From Struthio camelus (taxonomy: Eukaryota; Chordata; Aves; Struthioniformes; Struthionidae), in NCBI RefSeq assembly GCF_040807025.1, contig NC_090981.1, forward strand, positions 3,980,501 through 4,044,500: 64,000 nucleotides of DNA, given 5' to 3'. Below, piece after piece: positions 51,001-62,815 of this stretch. The notes below the pieces were generated by a model. The model made no database searches. It had not been told where the DNA came from and worked only from the letters and a program-made list of their open reading frames with translations. Positions within the stretch are counted from its first letter, which is position 1, and every line of letters begins with the position of its first letter. The position numbers were made by a program, and so were the translations under genes.

Positions 51001-54000
51001 ACTTGCACTTTTTCACTTGCCACATCTGAGCTTTCTTGAGGTGTTTTAAGTTCTGTGCTCTTGTCCCCATTCCATAGTAAAAGGAACTAGAAAAGAGGAT
51101 CAAAGCTTACCTTTAGGCCTATGATGGTGGCAGTAATGACTAGAACTCAGGTTTCTTCCTCCTGGTCCTCCAGCCTAACCACTAGACAATTGTACTTAGC
51201 TATAACACTAATACAACAATAGATTTATAAGTACATTAAACTGTGATGTCCTATTCAAAATATATTAGAAATATGTAACATAACTTACTTGAGGGCCTTG
51301 CTGTACACCAGGCAACAGAGGATTCCCAAGGGTGTACTTCTTTGCTCGTTCAATGCTTCGGCGAACAAACTCATCATAAATAGGCTCTTCCACAAAAATC
51401 CTAGATGCTGCTATACAACACTGACCCTGGTGGTAGAACAGACCAATATGTGCAAATTCCACAGCGGCATCCACTGCAAAGAAATGCAGAGTTCATCAGA
51501 TCATAAGCTTAAGTGTTCACATCACAAATTATTACTCTTTGTCATGCTACCTCATTTCCCTTTTTAATACTTTCTATTTTTGGCCCTTTAAAACACAGAT
51601 ATTCATCTGTTTACTTATGTCCAAAGCTACTGTCATGAAGAATAGCACAGTATACCTGAACAAATGCACATTTGACTGTGCCACATGAAATGTTGATTCA
51701 ATGTTATTTGCTCTATCAGCAGTACCAAGAGGAATGTTCATCCAGAAAGTTAATGTACCTATATAACATCCATCTAGTTGTTTTTTGTTCTGAATTCATG
51801 TTGAATTAAAATGATACTTAATTACAATGAGGGTTGGCATGCTGTCAGAAGTTCCCATCCATCAATGGGCCATCAATTTCTGGTGGCAATCTAAGTGAAA
51901 ACTATGGCATGACTAGAAAAAATGAATAATTACCACTCTTTTAGTCATATACAAACCATTTTTCTACAAAGAAAAGAAAAAAGTAGGACTTGCAAATATA
52001 TTAGGTTTATGTAATAAAAACACTACTAACAGTCTGCATCCGCAAATATAATGATAGGACTTTTCCCTCCAAGTTCCAACGTTACCCTCTTCAGATTACT
52101 CTTCCCTGCTGCTTCTTTGATTAGTTTGCCAACCTAAAAGGCAGGAAAAGGACAACTTCATCTCAACAAATTTATTATGACCTCAGTAACACTTTTCTGA
52201 GTTCCTCAAAAGTGAAAATCACAGTTCACAGTTGTCTACTATCACAGTAACTATAGAAACAAAACAAAACAAAACAAAACAAAACAACCAAACAAACAAA
52301 TAAAAGGGAGAGTAGACTTGGAAGGGAAGAGCTAGGATGCAGATGAATCACAAGCCAGGACTGCTTCCTAAAAAAGTTTCCCCTTGGACTTTCTCATACT
52401 AACTGCCAAAGATATATGGTGCTTGCTTGGTACTGCCACTCTACTTTCTCACATCTGTAATCTAAAGTAGGCACTGATTTCTGCTCTGCCAATTCCTTCC
52501 ATTAGGTTGAGATTTCTCTACTTTATACATGGGAAAGTCCCATGGGAAAATGCAGATACCCACACTGCCTTCATGGCCTACTCTTTTTCCCTCATCAGTG
52601 ATAAAGAGGCCTGAGAGAACTAGAGGAAAGGGGCAGACCTGGGCAGCTCTCTTGTTTCTTTGCATTGATGATATAATTAAATAACTTTCTTCTATGAACT
52701 GTCCTGGAAAAAATATATGTGCTTCATTTGTGGGGGGAAAACATGCTCATAGCACTTGTGACTGTGGCCAGTGTGTAGCAACCTTCAGATAGTTTCTTCC
52801 CTGTGCTTGCCTTCCAGCCTTTGGGAACACCCCTCCTTCCTTTCTTGCTGCTAAATTGCTCTGTCAGATGAAGAGGACTGTCAACAGAGTCTACAGATAT
52901 TCCCTCTGCTTCACGTACCCTTGGAGGGAATGAGGTTCCCTGGGAACACTGGGGATTTTAGCTGTTGCTTTCTGTTGGGAATGTCTATGGGATATTTCTC
53001 AGAGATTGCACTTTCGGGTTGTTTTCTTTTCCCACTACTTTAGAGCCGAGGGTTTCTGAGAATAAACATAACTCTCAGTGCGTACTGACCCTTGACATGA
53101 GGCAATGGTATTTATCTTTGGAGTCTACATCCAAGAAGTTAAAAGACCAGTTGGCAGCTCTTCTACGTAGCATGAATGCAGTATAGCATAATGTACTGTA
53201 TTAAGTTTATAGTTATATAATGTCTACACTGATAAATATTTAATTCTGTGAATCACTGTTCTTTAGAAAGAAGGCTAGGGAAAATTAACAGTGACCTTCC
53301 CTTCAATTATTAAACTCATACATATTCAAATACACTTCCAAGGCCATGCAAATGATTATCAGTATTATTCAAATATCAAAAGCCATCACCTAACCTAAGT
53401 CTGTGCAGGACCAGAAATGAGATTTCTGGAAGTACCTTCTTAACATCACGTTGTTATTAAAATTAAATAGAACAGAGCACAGCTTGTTTCACTTTTGCAT
53501 TTTTAAAAATAACCATTCTTATACAAGAAGCAAACTGAAAAATTTATGAAAATATTTTATTTTTTAAAGGACAAGCCTTAAAATAGCATTGGTATACTAG
53601 AACCAATTGTATCTCATGGAGTGCCTTTGTTTGAAGAGCTTTCCTGCAATACAAACATTGTTTAAATATGTTTGAAGTTAATAATAACAAACAAATCATT
53701 AAACAGACTTTGTTTAACAAACCAGCAGCCAAAAGAAAGAAAAAAGTTAAAATAGTTACACAGAACAAATTAGACATTAAATCATTACTGGGAATCAGAG
53801 GGGCAGAGTTCCTGCTTATACTTTCTTGCATTCATTATAATACCTCAGTAGAGCCTGTGAAAGCCACTTTATCTACATCCATGTGATGAGAAATTGCTGC
53901 TCCGGCAGTGGGTCCAAAGCCTGGCACAATGTTCACAACTCCAGGTGGAAATCCAGCCTGAATTAGAAGAGAGAAACCCATAAAGCTGAGGAAGTGATAA

Positions 54001-57000
54001 TGACTAGAAAAATATGTCTCATATTGTCTTATTTCCCTTTTCAGTTCTCCAGCCACCTTTTCTCCATCATACAGTTATTCTCAACTGTAGAGTCCCAAAA
54101 GTGTTCATTTTTCACATTATTTTTCCCCCACACTTATCTTTTAGGCCATTAAATTTGCCCTTAAAAAAAAAACTATTTTATTTTAGGTTTTTTTCAGTGC
54201 CATTGCCAACAAATACATTTATTCTTTCTTTTCTCCCTCAGTCAGATGTGTAAAGAAAAAGATTGCTTAGTTTCTTGTCTGCTTCATTAAAGCTGTTTGA
54301 ATCATTCTGTTTGCCTGTTGACTTCTGCTCGTTATTCAAGTTAGATGATACTTAATTTGTTAGTAATTGCTAACATTATTACTAATTACTTAATTAATGA
54401 TTATTAATACTATTAATAATATACATGTGAAATGCTATTATGAAGAATGATGGAAATAGTATTTCAAATTCAATGGCTTTGCTTCTCCTTCTGGACATGG
54501 GTCGAAAGCAGAGCAATGGACAACATGACAGTTTACAGTACAAAAGAAGGCAGATCTGGGTAACAACCATAAAAAGACTGGCTACCTGGCATATCTGCAG
54601 TTCTAGTATCTTGCAAAGTTTCTTTTTAAAGATGCCCTTCTTATGGGCCAAATAAAATCTGTTGTCTCCTGCTAATTCTGTATTGGATATGCTCCATTCA
54701 TAGACAAAATAAGTTATTTTTCTTCTAACAGCCCATCAGCCCAAACTCTCATGAATGTGAGATGCAGCTGGATTTTCTTTCCACTTTTGAAGCAGCAATG
54801 GGATCTCCATGTCACTTGTGAAGCAGAGCAAGCATAGAGTTACAAGACTAAAAATACATATCTCCTGTATTATCACTTTAACAAGTCACTTTTTAGGGTT
54901 AAACAGGACTTTGGAATAACATGCACAGATTCCATTTTCATTTATCTGCTGGTGAGTATATTCTGCATTATGGACATCAGACAAATATTTCTGTTCTAGT
55001 GACTTCAGTTGCTCACAGGATTATGCTTTGATTCACTCCATCAATCTTTTTATGCTCATTTAACATTTCAGATCAATATTTACCCCAGAATTGATGAGAC
55101 AATGAGGTTCTTTGCATTTCCTTTGCAGTGTGCTTCACACCTAATCTGGACAAATAGTTTGTAGAGAAAAATAAGGATGATATCCTCTACAGAGTGTGTG
55201 TGTGGGGGGAGTAAGTCACACCTTCTCATTTTAGGCATTTAATTTCTGTGTCTGTAGTAGAAGCTATTATCTATATCAAAGGAGCCTCACAAGGGCTATT
55301 AATAAAGATAGTAAGGATTACCAGTCATGACTATATTTCTTTTCTGATGCAGACACTTGAGAAATAAAAAATTAAATTAGCTCATCAGTTAGTTTCACTA
55401 GAACTCTAAAGAAGCTACTGAAGTGAACACTGAGTTTTTGATCTCTAACAAAGATTTGGGCTCTCACTTTATTTGAGTAATCCAGATATAAACAAAAACT
55501 CAGATAGATTTTGGTGAATAAATCTTGAGTCATCTGATGAGATAAATATTTGCCTTTAATTAAAGCCCCACAATGTCTGCCAGATAATCCACTAAAGACA
55601 TTTAACACATATACTAACATATATTTAAATTTCTCATCCAGCTGATCACTGAATAGGCAAAATGTGGATCATCTCTTGTCTTTTCCTAAAAGTGTAGTGT
55701 CATACCAGTCATTATCACTATGTAAAAGTCCTGAGCTTGAATGCAATCATGACCACATTCCCAGTTAGCTCTCCTTTCAAGAAGTCATATCAGAACAGAT
55801 ACTTTATTAGACTTGGTGCAGAGCTGAGTTATTTTCCCTGTAAATTTGCTTTTCTACAGAAATAAACTTTTTGATACTTGCTAAAAATTAATAGAGAAAA
55901 TACCTCTGAATGTTTTTAAAAGCCATCCCTTCCTCTTCGATATTTTCTAATAACAACTGTTGTGCAATGCATAATGGCAGGATTTGGCTTCTTCATAACA
56001 CTCACTCATTTCATGCCCTTTAGTCTGCACTGAATATCAGGGTGTAGGCAGTCAGTGCACCCTGCTGAATCACTGTTTCGGAGCAGCATACTGGAATGTA
56101 CTAAGTCATTGCCATTAGCACTTTGGAAGGTCACTGAGCTGGTGATTATTGACATCCGTGCCAACTCTTCAAGCACATGAAATTACATTTGTTGACCTTA
56201 TTGGGAGGCAGGATAGTTAAACTATTTCACTGACATTCTCTGGGTGTTTGCTGGGCTGGGCACAATAATCAAGGTTGCTTTGGAGCCATAGGGGAAACTA
56301 CTCTGCTCCCTGCACTCAGAAGCACAAGGTGTCCCCTTCTTCCAGTTTCTGTGTGAAGAGAGTTCATGAGTTTGGCAGCAGTTAGGCAGTTTAGTTTTAC
56401 AGCTCTCTGTTAACCATAAACTCATATGGATGAAATGTTTGTTCAGTCAAAAAAAAAAATAACTAGCTGTACAAATAGATCCCTTTCTGTGATAACTATG
56501 CTAATAAAGGCATTGCCACCCATCTCTAAAAACCCTGCTCTTGACTCCTTGTTTCCTTTTGACTTTGAAAGTTATGGTGCTTTTGTAATACACATATGTT
56601 TGCCAAGGAATAGGGTTTACTAAATTGCTATCGTGGGTTTTTTTGTGTGGGGACTAGGCTGAAAGATATTCATGCTTTTGCCCTGAATTTGCTTCACTGC
56701 TTTACAGTAACGCAGGTTCCATAGCACAAGGCTAGACATGCAATGAAAAGTACTTGCACAGGACAGCCAGGCTTACATTACCTCCATGACATTTCAGCTG
56801 AAGTATTCTCTTACATTTCTGAGAAGTGCAAGAACGTGGCTGTTACAGACTTACCTCTTTAATTAAGGATCCCATGTAAAGGGCACTCAGTGGAGTTTGT
56901 TCTGCTGGTTTGACAACCACCGTGTTTCCACAACAAAGGGCAGGGGCGATCTTCCAGACAAACATAACCAATGGGAAGTTCCACTGAAAGACAGATGAGA

Positions 57001-60000
57001 AGGTGTATCCTGTTTCTAATACACCACCAAACTGCCTTTGCTCTTTCTGCAATAATAACATGAATTGTCAACTGGGTGGTTGAACTCTTTGTTGAACTCT
57101 TTTCAGTGTGAAGATAGTTTGAAAAAGCAACTGGCAAGCAGTGTTATACAAAGACCAGTGATTTTGGTATATATGAGTCCAGGGGATCCAAAGGGTTATT
57201 TAAAAGCTCAGGAGACAATAAGAGTACACCTCTAACAAAGCTTGACAAAAAGTTGCTGGATTAGTGGTGAAGTTGGGAGTTTTGCTATCTTGTTTCTTAA
57301 ACGATCACTTCCATCATCAATTCAGGTTTCTAAGGGAGATAAGGTAATAGTTTGTAACACTGCCCCTGCCCTCTTCCCTGGCAGTTTCACTGGCAGCTGT
57401 TTGTTGCAGTGAGCCCAGCCAGGCTGCAGAGTAGCTGACTACTTCGGCCCCCATGTTCAGTAATGTGGGTCACAGTGTGGCTGGGGCACAAACCAGGACA
57501 ATCATTTCTGCCCCTTTGAGAATACTTCTAAAGGGCTTTGGAAGTACTGAGCCCATGAGCCTCACCGCAAAAGACATAGAGCATCTTACATCTAAGAAAG
57601 CAGGGGAAAAGGCTGTTAGCCCTTACCTATTATTTCAGAAAGGCTTGGAGAAATACATATACAATTGCTCTCTCTCTCTTTCCTTAACTCATTCCAATCC
57701 TCCTTCCCCCCCCAAAATAGCAAAAGCACAAACTAGCACAAAGTAAGGGAGTACAGGGTTTCCTAGGTCTTCTTGTGTGAAGTAGAATTATACGAGCGGA
57801 AGGGAAAAGCTGAGCTAGTCAAAGTGTTTTGCAACATTCACCTAATCCTCCAAGATTTGGTTTATATAAAAAACCTCCAACTTGATGGGTTCATGTTTCA
57901 ATGGAGAGCAAAGAGAGATACACTTAGAAGTCCTTGAATATTTTATAAGGGCAGCCAGTGTTTGCACTAACAGGCAACTGCTTATACTTGAAGGCTACAA
58001 TTTTACTTAGAAGTGACTACATCTAGTGTGTCTAGTTCATTAGCGTATCTAGGCTCTGAGCGCTTTACTTGAAATATCTTGCGCCTGACTTACAAGGGAA
58101 CTCAGAATGGCAGCTCTCTTGGAGGCTTGATCCAAATGTTATATTCCAGTGATGTCTTCAAAACCAATGTAGTGATCTAAAGAGAGGTCAAACCTCCAAG
58201 CTCAACTGAAAGACATTGGGAACACGTGTGGGACCCACATGTCTGAGCAGACCTGGTGGACAAGCTGACTATTTCAGAAACTGGTAGGCTGTCAAGCAGG
58301 TCAGGTCAGACTGCCCACACCCTACCATGTGCACAGAGGTGGGTGGATTAGGAGTGTGTAGTATAACTACAACTAATAATAACTATTCTCACCCATCAAA
58401 TCTCTATAGACCTTACCAAAGAATCTCAGAGTTGAGTTGCTCAGGGTTTTGGGTGTTCAGACTCAGGCAGTCCTTTTGACTCCACTTAGAACAAGTAACT
58501 TAAAAAACTGGGAATGTTGACACTCTGAACAGGAGCTTGGGAACATGTGGCTCAGTATCACTGCACTTATTGGACACATTCTTTGTGTTGTTACTTGTAC
58601 CATCAACAGGGTGTATGAGTCTTAGTCATAAATAAAGATCCCAATGGTCTAGGTGCTGTACAAAACAGAATAGAGACATTCCATGTCCCAAAGAGCGTAT
58701 TGTTTATAGGCTATAAATATTCACCTCTCCTACTAGTTTATTCCCAAGTCTTTCAATTCCAACAGAACACATAACCTGTCTTTCAAAGCAATCTATCAAT
58801 CAATCTTTTGAGATTTATTTTTCTTCCATACATGGAGAAGAGAGAAGTGAGGATAGACAGATGAGCATTCTTCAAAATGCCACTTTACAGATTTTTGAGG
58901 AATACTCAGGATAGTCTCTACCTTATAGGACCAGAGAAGTTCTGACTGGCAATGTTTCACATATCCACTTGCACAGACAAAATTTCAAAAGCAAGTCCAT
59001 TTACAGTAGAAACATTTGTATTTTATATAAATGGCTCCAACTTACAGGAATAATTTGGCCACACACACCAATGGGCTCGTGTCTTGTAAATGTAAAAAAG
59101 TTTCCATCTAGAGGAAGAAGAAATAAATTAGACATTCAGACAAAGCATTTGGGAGAAACAGTTAAATAAAACAGAAGATAAATTTGGATACCAAAATTAG
59201 CTGCATACTATTTTACTTATAAATGACATTTTCAAAATCTTAACTATGCAACAACAACCAAGAAGTACACCTGGATTCAATCTCTACTTTCCTCATAGCT
59301 TCAAGGTTTGATTCTGCCAGTCTAACCGACTTGCTGCAATGGTAGCCCTGCTTCTCAATATGGTATGCACAGAACACCAATGAGCATTCTTCGTTTCTTT
59401 TGTCCTCTATCACCTTTTTTTTGGAAAGTGCTTTTTTAAAAGCTAGTTACAATCCTAGATACATAGCAGACATTTTTTAATATTAGATCTTAGCTTAAAT
59501 CAAATTCATTAAGTATAAAATTCTCTTTGTTTCAAATAAATGTGTTCCATTAAGCATAGTATAGGGATCTGCGTGATGCAAAAAGTTGGAAGTATTTATC
59601 ACTTTAGTTTTCCTTAATTCCTTCTTTATTACCATTCCTTTTTTTTCCCCCTCCTGAGAGAAGGCAGTTAGAAACAATGTTTTCATAGATATACTTAATG
59701 GGAAGAGGGAACAGAATGGAATTTCAGCAAAATAAGAGAGTGTTTCATCATTTCTCTCTGTTGAACTCTTCCTAATACACTATCCAATAACTGAATCAAA
59801 GATTATTATTTGTGCTAATCTCAGCCTTAATGAGCAAATATCTGGCTTACATTATTGTATCATCATATAATCTACACTTTGCTATGAAAAAGTAACCTAT
59901 CAGACTTCTTTGATGCACATACAGGCTAACACCTTTCTAGTCAATAAGGAGTACTTATTAGTGCTGTATCTATTGAATAAATCAATTTGAATAACTGCAC

Positions 60001-60308
60001 TAAATATGTAAAAAGAGCAAAATGATAAACCTCAATTAACCTATATTTAAATCTATTTAAAATATTTTCCTTTTAAGACTTTTTTTTGTGTGGCACCACT
60101 TTTAGAAAGAGGTATTTTTTCTTAAAAACAGATCATATGGATTCAGTCCTGTATTTTGGTTTTCTCAAAAATACTTACCCATTGGCATAGTACGACCATG
60201 GTTTTTATCAGCCCAGCCTGCACAGTAGCGTAATGTTTTAATACAGGCACCTACATCCATTAGGTAGGCAGTGGAAAAGAGTTTTCCACCATCAATGGTT
60301 TCCATTGT
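41978..60308 (-). CDS. ALDH1A1: ALDH1A1, retinal dehydrogenase 1, exons 4-13
   Basis: Cytosolic NAD-dependent aldehyde dehydrogenase that oxidises retinaldehyde to retinoic acid. Exons (minus strand, descending): 60308-60179, 59107-59046, 56983-56855, 53957-53844, 52133-52031, 51473-51289, 48226-48062, 46197-46040, 44465-44391 and 42050-41978. They sum to 1194 nt, 397 codons plus TAA, exactly the length of human residues 105-501. Every junction is GT-AG and all phases agree. Catalytic residues are present: Asn in WNFPLV, Lys in VVKPAEQTP, Glu in LELGGK, Cys in GQCC, and the GSTE NAD loop. The C-terminus [20 protein letters not shown] with NS is of the ALDH1A type. ALDH1A2 and ALDH1A3 are the alternatives; synteny with TMC1 decides. 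Exons 1-3 are outside the window. Confidence 0.93.
42051..44390 (-). other. ALDH1A1 intron 12
   Basis: 2.3-kb AT-rich intron; a 15-base A run near 43452. A scrap near 43381-43400 (ACGTCAGTGGGAACCTTGCC) resembles an old sauropsid repeat. No exon is seen. Confidence 0.5.
44391..44465 (-). CDS. ALDH1A1: ALDH1A1 exon 12
   Basis: 75 nt: [20 protein letters not shown], then NGREM with the last codon split (AT|G). It holds residues lining the substrate tunnel; at the position of human Gly458 it has Ser. Donor GTAAGT. Confidence 0.95.
44466..46039 (-). other. ALDH1A1 intron 11
   Basis: 1.6-kb intron with a pyrimidine-rich patch on the + strand at 45410-45600; open frames in it are compositional. 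Nothing else is recognised. Confidence 0.5.
46040..46197 (-). CDS. ALDH1A1: ALDH1A1 exon 11
   Basis: 158 nt: [20 protein letters not shown], then [20 protein letters not shown] and LQAGTVW with Trp split. The Phe of IFGPV and the Glu ending exon 10 help hold NAD. Donor GTAAGT. Confidence 0.95.
46198..48061 (-). other. ALDH1A1 intron 10
   Basis: 1.9-kb intron. Its 3' end carries a (TG)n run next to the acceptor (46207-46221). Otherwise nothing is recognised. Confidence 0.5.
46207..46221 (-). repeat. (TG)n run beside exon 11 acceptor
   Basis: In transcript sense: CATGTGTGTGTGTGTGTC, then TGAAACAG and the exon. The TG run stands where a pyrimidine tract is normally found. Confidence 0.85.
48062..48226 (-). 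CDS. ALDH1A1: ALDH1A1 exon 10
   Basis: 165 nt, 55 codons: [20 protein letters not shown], then [19 protein letters not shown] and MRIAKEE. Ends with the conserved Glu pair; the second Glu (human Glu399) contacts the nicotinamide ribose. Confidence 0.95.
48227..51288 (-). other. ALDH1A1 intron 9
   Basis: 3-kb intron. An old SINE fragment lies at 51118-51190 and a CORE-like scrap near 48578-48660 (GGGCTCGATTCTGCAGTC). A 171-codon minus-strand open frame at 49450-49965 has no coding hallmarks. Confidence 0.5.
51118..51190 (+). mobile_element. Old SINE fragment
   Basis: TAGAACTCAGGTTTCTTCCT, CCTGGTCCTCCAGCCTAACC and ACTAGACAA match the familiar order 'gaacccaggtctcctggctcccagcctaaccactagaccac' of sauropsid and mammalian CORE/MIR-like SINEs. 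The copy is short and diverged; family unassigned. Confidence 0.5.
51289..51473 (-). CDS. ALDH1A1: ALDH1A1 exon 9 (catalytic cysteine)
   Basis: 185 nt. Contains [18 protein letters not shown] with the catalytic Cys (human Cys303 in the CC pair) and [10 protein letters not shown], ending GPQ at GTAAGT. Confidence 0.96.
51474..52030 (-). other. ALDH1A1 intron 8
   Basis: 557-base intron; nothing recognised. The exon 8 donor is GTTAGT, less usual at position +3. Confidence 0.5.
52031..52133 (-). CDS. ALDH1A1: ALDH1A1 exon 8 (general base Glu)
   Basis: 103 nt: [34 protein letters not shown]. The Glu of LELGGK is the general base of the family (human Glu269). Confidence 0.95.
52134..53843 (-). 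other. ALDH1A1 intron 7
   Basis: 1.7-kb intron with an AAAAC repeat at 52257-52303. Nothing else is recognised. Confidence 0.5.
52257..52303 (+). repeat. (AAAAC)n simple repeat
   Basis: About six AAAAC units, then degenerate AAAC units. Simple sequence. Confidence 0.9.
53844..53957 (-). CDS. ALDH1A1: ALDH1A1 exon 7 (NAD-binding loop)
   Basis: 114 nt, 38 codons: [20 protein letters not shown], then [16 protein letters not shown] is the NAD pyrophosphate-binding loop of the family. Confidence 0.95.
53958..56854 (-). other. ALDH1A1 intron 6
   Basis: 2.9-kb AT-rich intron; no exon or nameable repeat. Confidence 0.5.
56855..56983 (-). CDS. ALDH1A1: ALDH1A1 exon 6 (oxyanion Asn, NAD Lys)
   Basis: 129 nt, 43 codons: [20 protein letters not shown], then [20 protein letters not shown]. 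Asn of WNF stabilises the oxyanion; Lys of VVKPAEQ binds the NAD ribose. Confidence 0.96.
56984..59045 (-). other. ALDH1A1 intron 5
   Basis: 2.1-kb intron with an old interspersed-repeat fragment at 58638-58705. No exon is seen. Confidence 0.5.
58638..58705 (+). mobile_element. Ancient interspersed repeat fragment
   Basis: GATCCCAATGGTCTAGGTGC, then TGTACAAAACAG, AGAGACATTCCATGTCCCAA and AGAGCGTATTG. This order is a common old amniote repeat form whose usual text is 'gctaggtgctgtacaaac...agacagtccctgccccaaagagcttac'. I do not know its family name. Confidence 0.5.
59046..59107 (-). CDS. ALDH1A1: ALDH1A1 exon 5
   Basis: 62 nt: (D)[20 protein letters not shown]. The leading AT completes the Asp codon begun in exon 4. 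Donor GTAAGT. Confidence 0.95.
59108..60178 (-). other. ALDH1A1 intron 4
   Basis: 1.1-kb AT-rich intron; nothing recognised. Confidence 0.5.
60179..60308 (-). CDS. ALDH1A1: ALDH1A1 exon 4 (first exon in window)
   Basis: 130 nt: [19 protein letters not shown], then [15 protein letters not shown] and HGRTMPM. The acceptor is TCTGCAG and the donor GTAAGT. The exon begins at the residue equivalent to human Thr105. Confidence 0.95.
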
Positions 60309-61272
60309 CTGCAGACAACAACAATTACAAAGTTAATATCAAATATTGATAAGCATTCTTACATCAGTAATTTGTCATATAGCTTTCAGTTGTTCAATTT
60401 TTCAGCTTTACAATCATTTGGAACATTAATTCTCCTCTGAGGGAGAGTCAACTTTTGAAAAACCCAAGCGAGCAATTTACAAATGAGAAATTTTCATAAA
60501 GGTTTATTCTCAGCAATCTATGCAGATAACTTGGTCATGGTACATTTGAAATGATAAGAGGTTCTGAAAACATTAAATTTCTCCCAGCTGAATCAGGGAA
60601 ACTGCTCTGATTTAATCTAAATATTCTACAAGCATAGATGAAAAGATCTACAGCTAGGAGTCTGTGGATTAGCTGATGTAAATAAAATGAGGGGTCCCCA
60701 TCACTCTATGTGCTTTTTGCACTGACATCCAAGGTAGGCGATAGTTTCCTGGCAATGACTAGCACACTTATTTAGACTGCTGTGCTTTTTAATTGCCAAG
60801 GGACAATTTTGCAGGTGCTTAATGAATGCATAATTGGCAAATTATATGAGCAAGAAGACCCAAAGCATGCAATACTAGTCCCAAAATAAACCTTGAGTCG
60901 CTGAATGAGCAAAGACCTGAGCCCTCAAGAACCTTTAAGGGAGAGCAAGGTAATATGAAAAATAAATATTTATACAGAAGAGACTCTCTTTTATTGGCTA
61001 GCTAATAACTGAGTGAACTAACTAGTCAATATGAAGCCATCTCCTCATGCCTGGCAAATATATATCCAAAACCTTAACCTGTAGAATAATAATCAGCAAG
61101 CGTTCATCTATAACTTTTCCACTGACCAATTCTGTTCCTCCCACAGTGCTATAATGATCTCATAGAGACTCCAGCACTGAGTATGGTGGAATTTGAGCCA
61201 AATCTAGAGAGTATGGTTTGGTTATGGTCATTTGAATACTCCTAATTGTTGGGAAATTTAATTAAAGATCAT

Positions 61273-62815
61273 ATCTGGAATGTGTGGAGCTCTGCCTAGG
61301 GGTGGATGATGAGAAGGTCGAGAGCTTAAAGGGCAGGCTAACATGGGTGACACTGTTGTGGGTGTTTGCTACAGGCCCCCTAATCAGGAAGAGGAAGTAG
61401 ATGAGGTCTTCTACAGACAGCTGGAAGTAGCCTCATGGTCACAGGCCCTGGTTCTCATGGGGGACTTGAACCACCCTGACATCTGCTAGAGGAACAACAC
61501 AGCAAGGCACAAGCAATCCAGGAGGTTCCTGGAGAACATTGATGATAACTTCCTGTCACAGGTGGTGGAGGAGCCATCAAGGAGAGGCGTGCTGCCAACC
61601 AACCTGATAGCCTTCTATGATGGAATGACTGGCTGGGTAGGTGAGGGGAGAGCAGTGGATGTTGTCTCCCTGGACTTCAGCAAGGCTTTCGACGCTGTCT
61701 CCCGTAACGTCCTCATAGGCAAGTACAGGCTGTATGAGTGGACAGTGAGGTAGATGATTGAGACCTGGCTGGATGGCAGAGCTCAGAGGGTTGTGGTCAG
61801 TGGCACAGAGTCTAGTTGGAGGCCTGTAGCTAGCGGTGTCCCCCAGGGGTCAGTCCTGGGTCCAGTCTTGTTCAATGTATTCCTCAGTGACCTGGAGGAA
61901 GGGACAGAGTGCCCCCTCAGCAAGTTTGCGGATGATACTAAACTGGAGGGAGTGGCTGACACACCAGAGGGCTGTGCTGCCATTCAGAGGGACCTGGACA
62001 GGCTGGAGAGTTGGGTGAAGGGGAACCTCCTGAAGTTCAACCAAGGCAAGTGCAGGGTCCTGCACCTGGGGAGGAATAACCCCATGCCCCAGGACAGGCT
62101 GGGGGCTGACCTGCTGGAGAGCAGCTCTGCCGAGAAGGACCTGGGAGTGCTGGTGGACAACAAGTTGACCATGAGCCAGCAGTGTGCCCTTGGGGCCAAG
62201 AAGGCCAAGGGTATCCTGGGCTGCATGAGGCAGAGTGTTGCCAGCAGGTGGAGGGAGGTGATCCTGCCCCTCTACTCAGCCCTGGGGAGGCCCCACCTGG
62301 AGTCCTGTGTCCAGTGCTGGGCTCCCCAGTACAAGAGAGACATGGCACTCCTGGGGAGAGTCCAGCGGAGGGCTACTGAGATGATTAGGGGACTGGAGCA
62401 TCTCTCCTATGAAGAAAGGCTGAGGGAGCTGGGCCTGTTCAGCCTGGAGAAGAGAAGACTGAGGGGGGATCTCAATGAGTATCAATGGTATCTGAAGGGA
62501 GGGTGTCAAGAGGCTGGGGCCAGTCTCTTCTCCGTGGTGCCCAGGGACAGGACAAGAGGCAACGGGCACAAACTGAACCACAGGAAGTTCCATCTGAACC
62601 TGAGAAAAAACTTCTTCACTGTGAGGGTGACTGAGCCCTGGCACAGGTTGCCCAGAGAGGTTGTGGAGTCTCCTTCCCTGGAGATATTCAAAACCCACCT
62701 GGACGCGATCCTGGGCAATGTGCTCTAGGTGACCCTGCTTGAGCAGGGAGGTTGGACTAGATGATCTCCAGAGGTCCCTTCCAACCTAAACGATTCTGTG
62801 ATTCTGTGATTCTGT
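61273..62815 (+). mobile_element. CR1 LINE, 5'-truncated with internal deletion
   Basis: Begins within the endonuclease (TCTGGAATGTGTGGAGCTCT) and jumps at about 61595 into the reverse transcriptase. It then runs to three ATTCTGTG-type units at 62791-62815. The deletion removes all of the central endonuclease, linker and N-terminal reverse transcriptase. It is antisense to ALDH1A1. Confidence 0.93.
61562..62728 (+). pseudogene. CR1 reverse transcriptase remnant with one TAG
   Basis: A frame of 389 codons is broken only by TAG 61751-61753, where the parent has a Trp codon (VRWIETW); three extra bases lie beside it. It has [25 protein letters not shown] and the full C-terminal region including [20 protein letters not shown]. 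It keeps the 265 bases that the copy at 25850 lacks. Confidence 0.88.

Noticed and set aside
41978..60308. Assignment to ALDH1A2 or ALDH1A3
   Set aside because: Some residues (SAL, GREM) are ALDH1A2-like, but overall residue matches, exact length and the TMC1 neighbour fit ALDH1A1.
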